From positions 3,224,001 through 3,288,000 of the forward strand of contig NZ_CP039250.1 in the NCBI RefSeq assembly GCF_004795895.1: a DNA stretch of 64,000 nt. Reading direction: 5' to 3'. The stretch is from Sphingopyxis sp. PAMC25046. GTDB lineage: Bacteria; Pseudomonadota; Alphaproteobacteria; Sphingomonadales; Sphingomonadaceae. Below the pieces are notes generated by a model. It had not been told where the DNA came from. It ran no database searches and saw only the letters and a list, made by a program, of their open reading frames with translations. Made by a program: the position numbers and the translations under genes. How positions within the stretch are numbered: position 1 is the first letter of the stretch; the number at the start of each line of letters is the position of its first letter. Below are positions 1 to 8,037 of this stretch, one piece after another.

Positions 1-1593
1 GTTGAAGGTGGTGAGCCCGTTCGCCTGCAGGATCGAACGCGCCTGATCGGAAAGGAACGGGTTGTCGACCGAGAAAGTCAGCTTCGGCCCACCGATCAGG
101 CCGGGCGCGGCCACGGAGGTGAGATCGGACAGGCGGACGACCTTGCTGCGAGCATAGGCGCCTTCGAAAAAGACGCGCAGATTGGGCGTCACATCGTAGT
201 GCGCGAGCAGGTTTCCGAGCACCCGGTCGGTCGGGGTGAGCAGCGAGGTATTGTCGGCGAGACTGAATCCATCCCCACCCGACGTCGCGAGCGGAAAGAC
301 GCCCAATGCGCCGAGACCGGCCGATGCCAGAATATCACTGACCACGGTTCCCACATCATAGGGGACGAGTTCACCATTCGCACCGAATTGCAGCGGACGT
401 CCCTGGGCGTCGAAGATATAGTTACCGTTGGGCGCGATCCCGAAACCCGGCAATGATACGCCCGGCCCATCCACACCGAGCAGTCCTCCGGCACCCGAAT
501 CGAAATAGGGCAGGCCGCCCTCGGTGAACACGGCAAAGCGATAATCGTCGACGACACTGAGGGCGGGAATACCATCGGTCGAACTGGTGTTTTCGGGATT
601 GGGGATCGTATTCCGGAAACCGCCGAAGCGGTCGCCGTACAGCAGGCCGCTCTGCTTCGAATATTCCAGCCCGACGACGATGTTGCCCCGGCCTTCGGAA
701 AAGTTCGTCCCCGCGAGTCCGCGGATGGCATATTGGTGCGAATCGCCATCTTCGTTGAGCCCGGCGAGCCCCGATATCTGCAGCCCGTCGAAATTGTCCT
801 TCAGGATGATATTGACCGTGCCGGCAATCGCGTCCGAGCCGTAGATCGGCGCGCCGCCGATCGCGATCGTTTCGACCCGGTCGACCAGCCCTGTCGGAAT
901 AAGGTTGAGATCGACCTGAGAGCCCGCGGAGGCGTTGCCGCTCGCCGCCGCTGAATTCGCCGAAACGAAGCGGCGTCCGTTGACCAGCGTCAGCGTCCGC
1001 TGCGACCCCAGGCTGAACATGTTCACGAACCGCTGCCCGGTTCCGTTGATCGCCTGATTTCCGCCAACGGCGCTGCTGTCAGACGTCCCGAATAACGGGT
1101 TCGCCTCCAGCGCCTGCGCAACATTGACGTAGCCGCGCCGCTCAATTTCCTCTGCATCCTCGACCATTGCCGGCTGCAACGTGTCGAAGCCTGCGCGCTC
1201 GATGCGCGAGCCGGTGACGATGATCTCTTCCCCGGTGGTTTCGGTACCGACGCTGGCTTGCGGGCGGCTTGCCGCGCGGCGGATCACTACCGCGCCTTTG
1301 GCGTTCTGGACGACTTCGAGTCCCTTGTTCGCGAGCATCAGCCGGAGCGCTTCGATCGGCGTATAGTTGCCGTTCACCGCATTCGTCTTGATCCCCGCAA
1401 GATCGGCGTCAGGCACCATGACCTGCACGCCCGACTGCACGGCGAGGCGCTGGACCGTCTGCGCGGCATCGCCCGAAGGGATCGAATAGCTTTGCCGCTG
1501 CTGAGCCGCGGCGGGTGCCGCCCAAAGCATCGTCGTCGCCACACCAACCATCAGCGCAGTGCGCTTGTTCAACCGGCTTGCCTGCCCCCACAT
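1..1593 (-). CDS. TonB-dependent receptor with N-terminal STN signalling domain (3' end outside window)
   Basis: Outer-membrane active transporter of the FecA/FpvA class. The ATG at 1593 follows a good ribosome site (GGGAGG) and gives a signal peptide ending about residue 30 (APAAAQ). An STN domain (about residues 35-105) follows, of the kind that contacts a FecR anti-sigma factor in the periplasm. Then come a TonB-box-like EEIIVTGSRIER and a plug domain with VNGRR and GSDAIAGTVN motifs. The barrel runs off the window edge, so 531 codons are visible. The FecR and FecI-type sigma genes lie immediately upstream on the same strand, so the three form a cell-surface signalling system. The substrate cannot be read; the nearby secreted esterase hints at an organic ester or polymer rather than a siderophore (inference). 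Confidence 0.93.
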   Translation of the reverse strand, partial: MWGQASRLNKRTALMVGVATTMLWAAPAAAQQRQSYSIPSGDAAQTVQRLAVQSGVQVMVPDADLAGIKTNAVNGNYTPIEALRLMLANKGLEVVQNAKGAVVIRRAASRPQASVGTETTGEEIIVTGSRIERAGFDTLQPAMVEDAEEIERRGYVNVAQALEANPLFGTSDSSAVGGNQAINGTGQRFVNMFSLGSQRTLTLVNGRRFVSANSAAASGNASAGSQVDLNLIPTGLVDRVETIAIGGAPIYGSDAIAGTVNIILKDNFDGLQISGLAGLNEDGDSHQYAIRGLAGTNFSEGRGNIVVGLEYSKQSGLLYGDRFGGFRNTIPNPENTSSTDGIPALSVVDDYRFAVFTEGGLPYFDSGAGGLLGVDGPGVSLPGFGIAPNGNYIFDAQGRPLQFGANGELVPYDVGTVVSDILASAGLGALGVFPLATSGGDGFSLADNTSLLTPTDRVLGNLLAHYDVTPNLRVFFEGAYARSKVVRLSDLTSVAAPGLIGGPKLTFSVDNPFLSDQARSILQANGLTTFN

Positions 1594-1670
1594 CGTCTTG
1601 CCTCCCTCATGCCCCGGAGCGATTCTGCGCTTCCATAAGCAAATGAGCGACGGCATCCGGAAATCCGCTA

Positions 1671-2657
1671 TCAGTGCGACGGAGAATTCTGCTGACGCAC
1701 CAAAACGAGTTCGTCCCCGCGACGCACGACCTCGCCGTTGAAGGCCTCGGCCGCGGCGCCGGCGAACGCCTGCGCATCGCCGAGTTTGAAAACGCCCATG
1801 AACTCGGCGCGCGCGAGCGTGGGGTCCTCGATCACGACCCGTAAATTGGAATAGCGGTTCACCTCCTCGGCCGCCGCCCCCAATTGTTGACCATTGAAGA
1901 CGAGCACGCCGTTGCGCCACGCAATCCGGCGTTCGACATCGGCGGCATCCAGCACCGCCTTGCGTGGCCCGGTCGCGGCGGCGACAAATTGTTCGTTGCG
2001 GCGAATATAGCGCGGCTGGACCGCCCCGCTCGCCTTGCCGCCCACGGCGACGACACCTTCCTCGACCGTGACCTCGACGCCGCCATCCTCGATGCCGACG
2101 ACGAATTCGGTGCCGACCGCGCGAACGTCCAATCCTTCGGCACTGACAACGAACGGCCGCTGCTTGTTATGCGCGACCTCGAATGACGCTTCTCCGCGGC
2201 GAAGAATAATCCGCCGGATATCGTCCTCGTACCGCACTTGCACCGCCGAGCTGCCGTTGAGCGTCAGGATCGATCCGTCTTCAAGCGCAATTCTGCGCAC
2301 CTCGCCCCGCTCGGTCGAGATACGGCCGGCCCAATGATCATAGGCGACGGTGCCGCCGAAAGCAGCCAGCGCGACCGAAGCCGCCATCGCATAGCGTCCC
2401 CAGGGACGCTCGCGAACAGGCGCGGGAACATCACGCTGCGTCCCGCCGTCGAGCGCCGCGATCCGGTCGATGTCGAGCCACAGCGCCTGCGCACGGACAT
2501 AGGCGCCCAGATGCCGGCCGTCGGATTCCAGCCACGCGTCGAGCTGCTGCTGCTCGGCGCTGTCTAGCGGGCGCTCCGCCGACCGGACCGCCCAGGCTGT
2601 CGCCTGGGTGTCGATATCAGCCCCATTTCCAGAACCTGCGCTCACGCTGTCTTCCAT
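1671..2657 (-). CDS. FecR-family anti-sigma factor / sigma regulator
   Basis: 328 residues. The N-terminal cytoplasmic part (about 1-85) has the DUF4880-like pattern seen before FecR domains (ATAWAVR, LDAWLESDGRHLGAYVRA). One transmembrane segment follows at about 90-110 (AMAASVALAAFGG). The periplasmic FecR domain (about 115-225) has the typical TERGEVRRIALEDGSILTLN-type opening, and a C-terminal secretin/STN-interacting region lies at about 255-325. It would hold the sigma factor inactive until the STN receptor at 1-1593 signals ligand binding. The start overlaps the end of the sigma gene by 41 bases, consistent with translational coupling. Confidence 0.93.
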   Translation of the reverse strand: MEDSVSAGSGNGADIDTQATAWAVRSAERPLDSAEQQQLDAWLESDGRHLGAYVRAQALWLDIDRIAALDGGTQRDVPAPVRERPWGRYAMAASVALAAFGGTVAYDHWAGRISTERGEVRRIALEDGSILTLNGSSAVQVRYEDDIRRIILRRGEASFEVAHNKQRPFVVSAEGLDVRAVGTEFVVGIEDGGVEVTVEEGVVAVGGKASGAVQPRYIRRNEQFVAAATGPRKAVLDAADVERRIAWRNGVLVFNGQQLGAAAEEVNRYSNLRVVIEDPTLARAEFMGVFKLGDAQAFAGAAAEAFNGEVVRRGDELVLVRQQNSPSH

Positions 2658-3186
2658 CCTGTGCGCCCACTGGCGCCTCTTTCATTGCGTCGGAAACGAG
2701 CCGAAGCGCCTTGGCGAGATGTTTCTCGACGGTGCTTTCGGCGATTCCCATATGTTCGGCGATCCGGCGCTGCGAAAAGTCCTGAAACTTTTTGAGCTCG
2801 AAGGCCTGTCGGCATTTTGGCGGCAGCGTCTGCAATATTTCGTACAAACGCGCCAGTTCTTCCTGTCCACTAAGACGTCGGTGCACACTCATCTCTTCGT
2901 CAATGATGTTCAGCGAGTCCAAATCCGCCACCAGGTCGATCGCAACAATACGCGAGCGGCGAAGATGTTCGCCGACGATATGCCGTGCAGTGACAAAGAG
3001 ATAGGCGCGCGCGTTGCGGATCGTATCGGGATCGCCGGTCCATAGACGCGCATAGGCCTCCTGCACGACTTCATCGACATCGCAGGAATCGAGGCCGCGC
3101 AAGCGCCCGCCAAGCCACTTGCGCAAGTCGGGCTCGTGCGGAAGCACTTCGCGTGCAAACCAGCGGAGACGAGCCTGACGATCCAT
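2617..3186 (-). CDS. RNA polymerase sigma factor, ECF (FecI-like)
   Basis: 189 residues, the normal ECF length. Region 2 is visible at about 25-95 (DVDEVVQEAYARLW, then ARAYLFVTARHIVGEHLRR). Region 4 is at about 125-175 with the helix-turn-helix FSQRRIAEHMGIAESTVEKH. It heads the sigma-fecR-receptor unit transcribed to the left. The 146 bases upstream (3187-3332) include an AT-rich stretch at about 3230-3275, strikingly poorer in GC than the surroundings and the likely promoter region. The activity would be controlled post-translationally by the downstream FecR protein. Confidence 0.94.
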   Translation of the reverse strand: MDRQARLRWFAREVLPHEPDLRKWLGGRLRGLDSCDVDEVVQEAYARLWTGDPDTIRNARAYLFVTARHIVGEHLRRSRIVAIDLVADLDSLNIIDEEMSVHRRLSGQEELARLYEILQTLPPKCRQAFELKKFQDFSQRRIAEHMGIAESTVEKHLAKALRLVSDAMKEAPVGAQDGRQRERRFWKWG

Positions 3187-3332
3187 GGCCCGATGGCATC
3201 AGCATTCGATGCACGCGTCAAGCGAAAATGACATAATTGTGAATTTTTTTCTTAATAATCAATATCTTAAATAAGCCGCGCGTCATCGAACCCGGGAACC
3301 GCGATCCCGAACCGATGCGGAAGATGCGGCGC

Positions 3333-4058
3333 TTATTGCGTGATGCGTTTGACGACCTTTCCCGACGGGTCGAGAAACTCAATGCTCGGCTCGCCATCGG
3401 CGCCGACCTTGAGCAACAGGCGCGGCTTGCCGCTCTTGTCGGCGAGCCGGACGATCGCATCTTCGGTCGCCTTACCGGCGAAGACGCGCTCCGCCCCGGG
3501 GCCGCCGTTCGCCATCGCATAGGCGCGCATTTCTTCGCGGATACGGTTCTTCGCGGCATCGTCGTCGGCGGCGGCGGCACGCGCGCTCATTTCCATCAGC
3601 GGCTTGATCGACCAGTCGGGGCGGTCCCAGACGCGCAACCCGGCGGTGCGTTTGCCGTTCGCCTCACTGTACTGGATGCCGACGGTCTGGTCCTGCTTAT
3701 ACTGGTCGAACATCAGCGAGCCCGAGGCGCGGCGATTGTCGCCGACGGTCTTGCTGCCGAAGGTCAGCCCGCCGACCTCGTCGCCCTCGTCGTTGAAGAA
3801 GAGCATCCCGCCGCCGTCGCGGCTGTGGTGCTTATATTCCTTGCCTTCCATGAACAGTCCCGGAAAGCGTTCGGAATTGGCGAGGACGAGGCGATATTTT
3901 CCGTCGGGTTCGACGATGTTGACGCGCTTCACGCTGATCTCGTCGAACACGGCCTTCGGCGGTCCGCCGTCGGCCATCACGAGCGCGGTCGGTGCCGCAG
4001 CCCCCATGATGAACCCTGCGGCGACGAGCGCAAGGCGCTTACCGGCAATCTCGACCAC
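3333..4058 (-). CDS. Conserved exported protein of unknown function
   Basis: About 241 residues with a hydrophobic N-terminal segment (LALVAAGFIMGAAAPTALV), so secreted or membrane-anchored. The body has beta-rich repeats in which a 'G-K-x-R-L-V-L' strand recurs (PDGKYRLVLANSERFPG near residue 60, KSGKPRLLLKVGADGEPS near 215). It also has MLFFNDEGDEVGGLTFG, a pattern I associate with an uncharacterised family common in Sphingomonads and other proteobacteria. I prefer the GTG at 4058, which sits behind GGAGA and does not overlap the esterase; the ATG at 4082 would overlap it by 13 bases. The tight spacing suggests cotranscription with the esterase. Function unknown. Confidence 0.75.
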   Translation of the reverse strand: MVEIAGKRLALVAAGFIMGAAAPTALVMADGGPPKAVFDEISVKRVNIVEPDGKYRLVLANSERFPGLFMEGKEYKHHSRDGGGMLFFNDEGDEVGGLTFGSKTVGDNRRASGSLMFDQYKQDQTVGIQYSEANGKRTAGLRVWDRPDWSIKPLMEMSARAAAADDDAAKNRIREEMRAYAMANGGPGAERVFAGKATEDAIVRLADKSGKPRLLLKVGADGEPSIEFLDPSGKVVKRITQ

Positions 4059-4069
4059 CCGCTGTCTCC

Positions 4070-5767
4070 TCAATAATTCCATTGATCCACCGGTGCGCCG
4101 GCGGGCGCATTCTTCCGGACGTGATCGGCGACCTCGCGGACGACACCCGCCCAGTCGGTGTGGTGCCAGTTATGTCCCTTTTTCGGCCGTCCATATTCGA
4201 AGCGGATCGGATAGTCCTTGCCCGCGACCTCGGCGACCATGTCCTCGAACCGGTAGACCGCGAGGTTGAGGTAGAAATCGTCCATCTCGCCCGCAAAGAA
4301 ATGCAGCTTGCCGCGCAGCTTCGGACCGAGCGTCGCCCAGTTGTCGCGCGCATAGCCCGAAAGGTCGAAGCCCTTCTCGCGCATATATTTGACCACGTCC
4401 TTGTTGATGACCCCGGTCTTGTAGTCATAGAGCATGACGGGATAGCCGTCCGCGCCGACCGGGCCGTGCGTCGCCTGCCAGATGCCGAGCTGGTAATAGC
4501 TCCGCCCTTTCGACCCGAGCATGCCCTCGAGCGCCGCGAGCGTGCGCAGATCGACGAGCGGATGCCCTTCGCGGCTGCGGCGGAACGGCTTTTCCTGCGT
4601 GATCCAGTCGTTGATCTTCAAGGTGAACATATTGTCCTCCTTGTAGATGTCGGTGAGCTGGTAGCGGGTGAAGTCGATCGGGTCGGGGTTGAAGATCCAC
4701 GCACCGCCGAACAGGTCGGGATAATGGAGTTGCAGCGCGAGCGCCTCCCAGCCCCCCGTCGATGCGCCTTCGACGATCCGGCCGTAGGGCTGGTCGATCA
4801 GGCGAAAGGTCTTTTCGAGATAGGGCATCAATTCCTGGGTGATCGCATCACCCCACGGGCCGTTGTTCGCCGAATTGAGCGCGTAGGATTCGAAGAAATA
4901 GGGTCCGGGTGTTTCGAGCGTGACGCCAACCATGCGCGGGAAATTTTCGCCGTTCCATTCCTGCGAAAACTGATAGCCGGTCTTGACGTTAGCATCGGCG
5001 GCAGCGCGGCGTGCGGCCTCGCTATCGTTCGCTGGATCGGTGTCGAAATTGAACGATCCGCCGAAATGACCGTAGGTATAGATGGCGGGATAGCGCGCCC
5101 CTAGATGCTTGTCGAAATCCTTCGGCAGCAGCACTTCCGCGCCGATATACATCGGCATGCCCCAGAAATCGGACAGAATCTTGCTCTTGATGCGCACGCG
5201 TTTGATCCACGGCGTGTCGGGCTCGCGCGCGATGGGCCCGATCCTTTCGGTGAGCGTTAGTGCAACAGGGGCCTTCGCAGCCGGGTCAAGCCGGACATCG
5301 GCGGGTTTGCTGTAGGGGTTGCCCGGGAACATCGGCGCGATGACGCGTTGGTCGCTCATCGGCACCCAGATCGTGTGCCCATCGGCCCGCTTCGCCTTCT
5401 TGTAGGGAATGAGCACGGCCTGCACGCTGTAATCGCCTGCGGGGAGCCGATCGAGACCGAACGGAAATCCGTCCGATTTTGCATCGATGGTCACGGTGGA
5501 ACCAGGACGCAAACCTTCTACATCCGTGCCGAAGGCCGGTGGGCCGTTCATGCCGATCATCTGGCGCGGCTCGACCTTGGCAGGCGCTCCATCGACTCCG
5601 CGGCGTGCCGCAACCACGATAAGTCGTCCGGTTACCGGTTCACCGGCAGCGGATTTCGGCAATGTCACCGAAAAGCTGATTTCCGCTGCCGCCGGATGAC
5701 CGCTCGCGAGCGCCGCCGCGGCCAAGACCAACATGAACCCCAGCCTGCTACTTTCCCGAACTCCCAT
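4070..5767 (-). CDS. Secreted alpha/beta-hydrolase, putative esterase
   Basis: 565 residues with a clear signal peptide (cleavage near HPAAAE, residue 28). A beta-rich N-terminal half precedes an alpha/beta-hydrolase domain of the esterase-D/Fes type from about residue 200. The nucleophile elbow is GASTGG at about residue 337. The likely acid lies in HFFAGEMDDFY and the likely His in KKGHNWHHTDW near residue 535. It would act in the periplasm or outside the cell on an ester substrate. Its position beside a FecI/FecR/STN-receptor system suggests it processes what the receptor imports (inference). It ends 11 bases before the preferred start of the downstream exported protein. Specific substrate unknown. 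Confidence 0.85.
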   Translation of the reverse strand: MGVRESSRLGFMLVLAAAALASGHPAAAEISFSVTLPKSAAGEPVTGRLIVVAARRGVDGAPAKVEPRQMIGMNGPPAFGTDVEGLRPGSTVTIDAKSDGFPFGLDRLPAGDYSVQAVLIPYKKAKRADGHTIWVPMSDQRVIAPMFPGNPYSKPADVRLDPAAKAPVALTLTERIGPIAREPDTPWIKRVRIKSKILSDFWGMPMYIGAEVLLPKDFDKHLGARYPAIYTYGHFGGSFNFDTDPANDSEAARRAAADANVKTGYQFSQEWNGENFPRMVGVTLETPGPYFFESYALNSANNGPWGDAITQELMPYLEKTFRLIDQPYGRIVEGASTGGWEALALQLHYPDLFGGAWIFNPDPIDFTRYQLTDIYKEDNMFTLKINDWITQEKPFRRSREGHPLVDLRTLAALEGMLGSKGRSYYQLGIWQATHGPVGADGYPVMLYDYKTGVINKDVVKYMREKGFDLSGYARDNWATLGPKLRGKLHFFAGEMDDFYLNLAVYRFEDMVAEVAGKDYPIRFEYGRPKKGHNWHHTDWAGVVREVADHVRKNAPAGAPVDQWNY

Positions 5768-5922
5768 TCGTGCCCCCTATTCGATCAACTCCATGCTGCA
5801 CGATGAATGGCAAGGCGAAATCCTCCATTCTTCTTCAATGGCGCTTGCGGCGCCGCAGGTTTTGCACGCCCGACAGATCTCGACTGTCCGCCTGCAGAGC
5901 ATTCGCTCCCCGGTGGGCCTGG

Positions 5923-6231
5923 TCAAATCCTGACCTTCCCATGATTGTTTCCTTCGGCCAACGCCGGCCGCCAGAGCAACGCTTGAGTTTCGCCGTTCCG
6001 CGCCACAAAGCACTCGAAAGCGCCTGCGCGCCTATCGATGTCGGCAGTCCCCCCTGTCCGAAGGTATGGCCCGACCGATGCCTCGACCCAATCGACCGCG
6101 AGTTGGCCGCCACCTGCTGTCCGTTGCGCGGGGGCGGGCTCCGGAATCGTGAGAACCGCGGTCACGGCCGACCCGGCGAGGGCCTGCGCCAGGAAGCTGC
6201 GTCGATCGGTGGTCTGATACAGGGTCATCAT
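5923..6231 (-). CDS. Small Tat-exported protein, unknown
   Basis: 102 residues. The start at 6231 is well supported by AAAGGAG five bases upstream. The N-terminus carries a twin-arginine signal (TTDRRSFLAQALAGSAVTAV) with likely cleavage after PAPAQ. The mature part of about 65 residues has no domain I recognise. Tat export suggests a folded or cofactor-bearing protein, or that this is the surviving head of a longer gene, since it is short for a Tat substrate. It lies between the esterase and hemN on the same strand. Confidence 0.6.
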   Translation of the reverse strand: MMTLYQTTDRRSFLAQALAGSAVTAVLTIPEPAPAQRTAGGGQLAVDWVEASVGPYLRTGGTADIDRRAGAFECFVARNGETQALLWRPALAEGNNHGKVRI

Positions 6232-6303
6232 CGTCTCCTTTGTCCAGGGCGGACTGGCCGCTTTGAGCCAGAGGGCGGAAAAAGCAGACGCAGCCTCAAC
6301 GAA

Positions 6304-7599
6304 TTAGATGGTCCCTCTCACGCTGTCGAATTGCGCCGCGACATGGCGCGCATAGGGCAAGCCTTCATCGCGGATCACCAGATCGCCCGCCTCCCATTCG
6401 ACGACACCGCGAAGCTCGTAATCGGCGAGAACATCCCGTATCCGCTCCCCGCGCTCTGGTCCGACGTGGGTTCGTCCGGCGCATAAAATGTCGCGGATAT
6501 TTTTCCCTCGCATCCGCTGCGAATCGTCGATGGATACGCCGCGCACGGCGGCCAGACGGCCTTCACCGACCATATCGCGATACGGTCCCGCCCGCTTCTC
6601 ATTCTGGACGATAAGGTCGGAAAACCGGCTGATTGCGCTCGCTCCAAAGCCAAGGAGAACGGGAGCGTCATCGTCGGTAAACCCTTGAAAGTTACGGCTG
6701 ACGCGCCCCTCCGCCGCCGCGACCGCAAGGGGGTCGCCGGGCCGGGCGAAATGATCGAACCCGACGGGAATATAGCCCGCGTCGGTCAGGCGCTGGTATC
6801 CGTGCTCCGCCTGTTCGAACCGAAGCCGCAGGTCGGGCAGTCCGCTGGCGTCGATCCGCCGCTGGCGCGGGATCATGTCGGGCAGATGGGCATAGCCGAA
6901 CAGCGCGATCCGGCTCGGTTCAAGACGGATCGTGTCGTCGAGCGTGGCGTCGAGGTCGGTGAGCGACTGGCCGGGCAATCCGTACATCAGGTCGAAGTTG
7001 ATCGCGTCGATATCGCGCAGGCGCAGCGCCGCGACGACGCGTTCGATATGCGACAGGGGCTGGATCCGGCCGATCGCCTGCTGGACGTGCGGGGCGAAGG
7101 TCTGGACGCCGAGGCTGACGCGCGTGACGCGCGCGGCCGCGAGCACCAGCGCCCATTCGGCCGAAAAGCCGCGCGGGTCGAGCTCGATCGACACCTCGGG
7201 CCGGTGCGCGTCGAACACCGTTAGGATGCGGTCGAGCAGGCGGACCAGTTCGACCGGTGCGATCGCGTTCGGGCTGCCGCCGCCGAACGCGATACGCTGC
7301 ACGCGTCCGCGCCCGCCCAGCCGTTTTGCGACGAGGGCAATCTCGGCGCGTAGCGCGACGAGATAGTCGGCCAGCCTTTGCTTGCGCCCGGCCGCCCCGG
7401 TGTTGCAGCCGCAATACCAGCAAATCTGCTCGCAAAAGGGGATATGGACGTAGAGCGAGATCGGGGTCGCCGCCTCGATCGCGTCGAGCGCGCGCGCATA
7501 ATCGTCGGCGCCCACGTCGCCGGTAAATTCCATCGCAGTGGGATAGCTGGTGTAACGCGGCACCGGCTTGGCGAGCAGATCGGGGTGATAGGACCACAT
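6304..7599 (-). CDS. hemN: Oxygen-independent coproporphyrinogen III oxidase
   Basis: 431 residues. A radical-SAM enzyme that decarboxylates coproporphyrinogen III to protoporphyrinogen IX without oxygen, for heme synthesis at low oxygen. The N-terminal signature PVPRYTSYPTA and the cluster motif HIPFCEQICWYCGCNT (CxxxCxxC plus the extra Cys typical of HemN) are present. So are the glycine-rich FGGGSPN and the SLGVQTF and INFDLMYGLPGQ segments. It sits beside the ccoNOQP/GHIS genes, which need heme, and has an FNR-type box 35-48 bases before its start, so microaerobic induction is expected. Confidence 0.96.
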   Translation of the reverse strand: MWSYHPDLLAKPVPRYTSYPTAMEFTGDVGADDYARALDAIEAATPISLYVHIPFCEQICWYCGCNTGAAGRKQRLADYLVALRAEIALVAKRLGGRGRVQRIAFGGGSPNAIAPVELVRLLDRILTVFDAHRPEVSIELDPRGFSAEWALVLAAARVTRVSLGVQTFAPHVQQAIGRIQPLSHIERVVAALRLRDIDAINFDLMYGLPGQSLTDLDATLDDTIRLEPSRIALFGYAHLPDMIPRQRRIDASGLPDLRLRFEQAEHGYQRLTDAGYIPVGFDHFARPGDPLAVAAAEGRVSRNFQGFTDDDAPVLLGFGASAISRFSDLIVQNEKRAGPYRDMVGEGRLAAVRGVSIDDSQRMRGKNIRDILCAGRTHVGPERGERIRDVLADYELRGVVEWEAGDLVIRDEGLPYARHVAAQFDSVRGTI

Positions 7600-7633
7600 A
7601 GGGGCCTACTACGCCCGCGCCCGCGCCCGGTCA

Positions 7634-7647
7634 TTGACCGGGATCAA
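7634..7647. promoter_or_regulatory. FNR/FixK box upstream of hemN
   Basis: TTGACCGGGATCAA matches the FNR consensus TTGAT-N4-ATCAA at nine of ten fixed positions. Its centre is 41 bases upstream of the hemN ATG and just past the stop codon of the preceding small gene. The fnr gene in this window encodes a protein with all four cluster cysteines and the E..SR recognition helix that reads this sequence. Confidence 0.85.
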
Positions 7648-7657
7648 CGCAGGCGCA

Positions 7658-7888
7658 TCAACAGCAGCGCTTTTTGACGCCGTCCGATTTGCTCCGCCGG
7701 TCGGTGACGGCATGGCACGCCTTGGCGCAGTTGCGGCGCTGGTCGGGGTCGGCGGGATCGCCCGGAACGATCATCCGGTGCGCCGCGCCGCCGCACGACG
7801 GCAAGGTCAGGATGTGCGCCTCGACCGCGATCGGCGGCTGCATGAGCGCGGCCGCCCCCATCGCGAGAAAGATGTTGCGGACGTTCAT
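7658..7888 (-). CDS. Small exported Cys-containing protein, unknown
   Basis: 76 residues with a signal peptide (IFLAMGAAALMQPPIAVEA). The mature part has CGGAAH and a C-terminal set of Cys (NCAKACH, KKRCC), which suggests metal or heme-linked chemistry. CAKACH places two Cys before a His in CxxxCH spacing, not a canonical heme site. Its ATG overlaps the ccoS stop codon (ATGA), so it is translated with the cbb3 assembly genes. A copper or redox role in oxidase maturation is plausible but unproven. Confidence 0.75.
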   Translation of the reverse strand: MNVRNIFLAMGAAALMQPPIAVEAHILTLPSCGGAAHRMIVPGDPADPDQRRNCAKACHAVTDRRSKSDGVKKRCC

Positions 7889-8037
7889 ACCGACTCTTCC
7901 TCCTCCTCGACAAAGATACGGAGCGCGGCACCATCGAGGTCGTCGAACTGCCCCTTGCGGAGCGACCAGAAAAAGGCGGCAAGACCGAGCAACCCCAGGC
8001 CAAGTGCGATCGGGATGAGGAAGGCCAGGCCGTTCAC
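7885..8037 (-). CDS. ccoS: cbb3-type oxidase assembly protein CcoS (FixS)
   Basis: 50 residues from a GTG start at 8037. One transmembrane helix (FLIPIALGLGLLGLAAFFW) is followed by the family's conserved tail pattern, W-S-L-[KR]-x-G-Q-[FY]-D-D-L-[DE]-G (SLRKGQFDDLDGAALRI). The acidic C-terminus is typical. It is needed for cofactor insertion into the cbb3 oxidase. The GTG overlaps the ccoI stop codon and its own stop overlaps the next ATG, so three genes are translationally coupled. Confidence 0.93.
   Translation of the reverse strand: MNGLAFLIPIALGLGLLGLAAFFWSLRKGQFDDLDGAALRIFVEEEEESV

Noticed and set aside
5777..6013. 78-codon minus-strand frame with CRACKTCG, zinc-ribbon-like
   Set aside because: No ribosome site and overlaps the better-supported Tat protein; the Cys pattern alone is weak.
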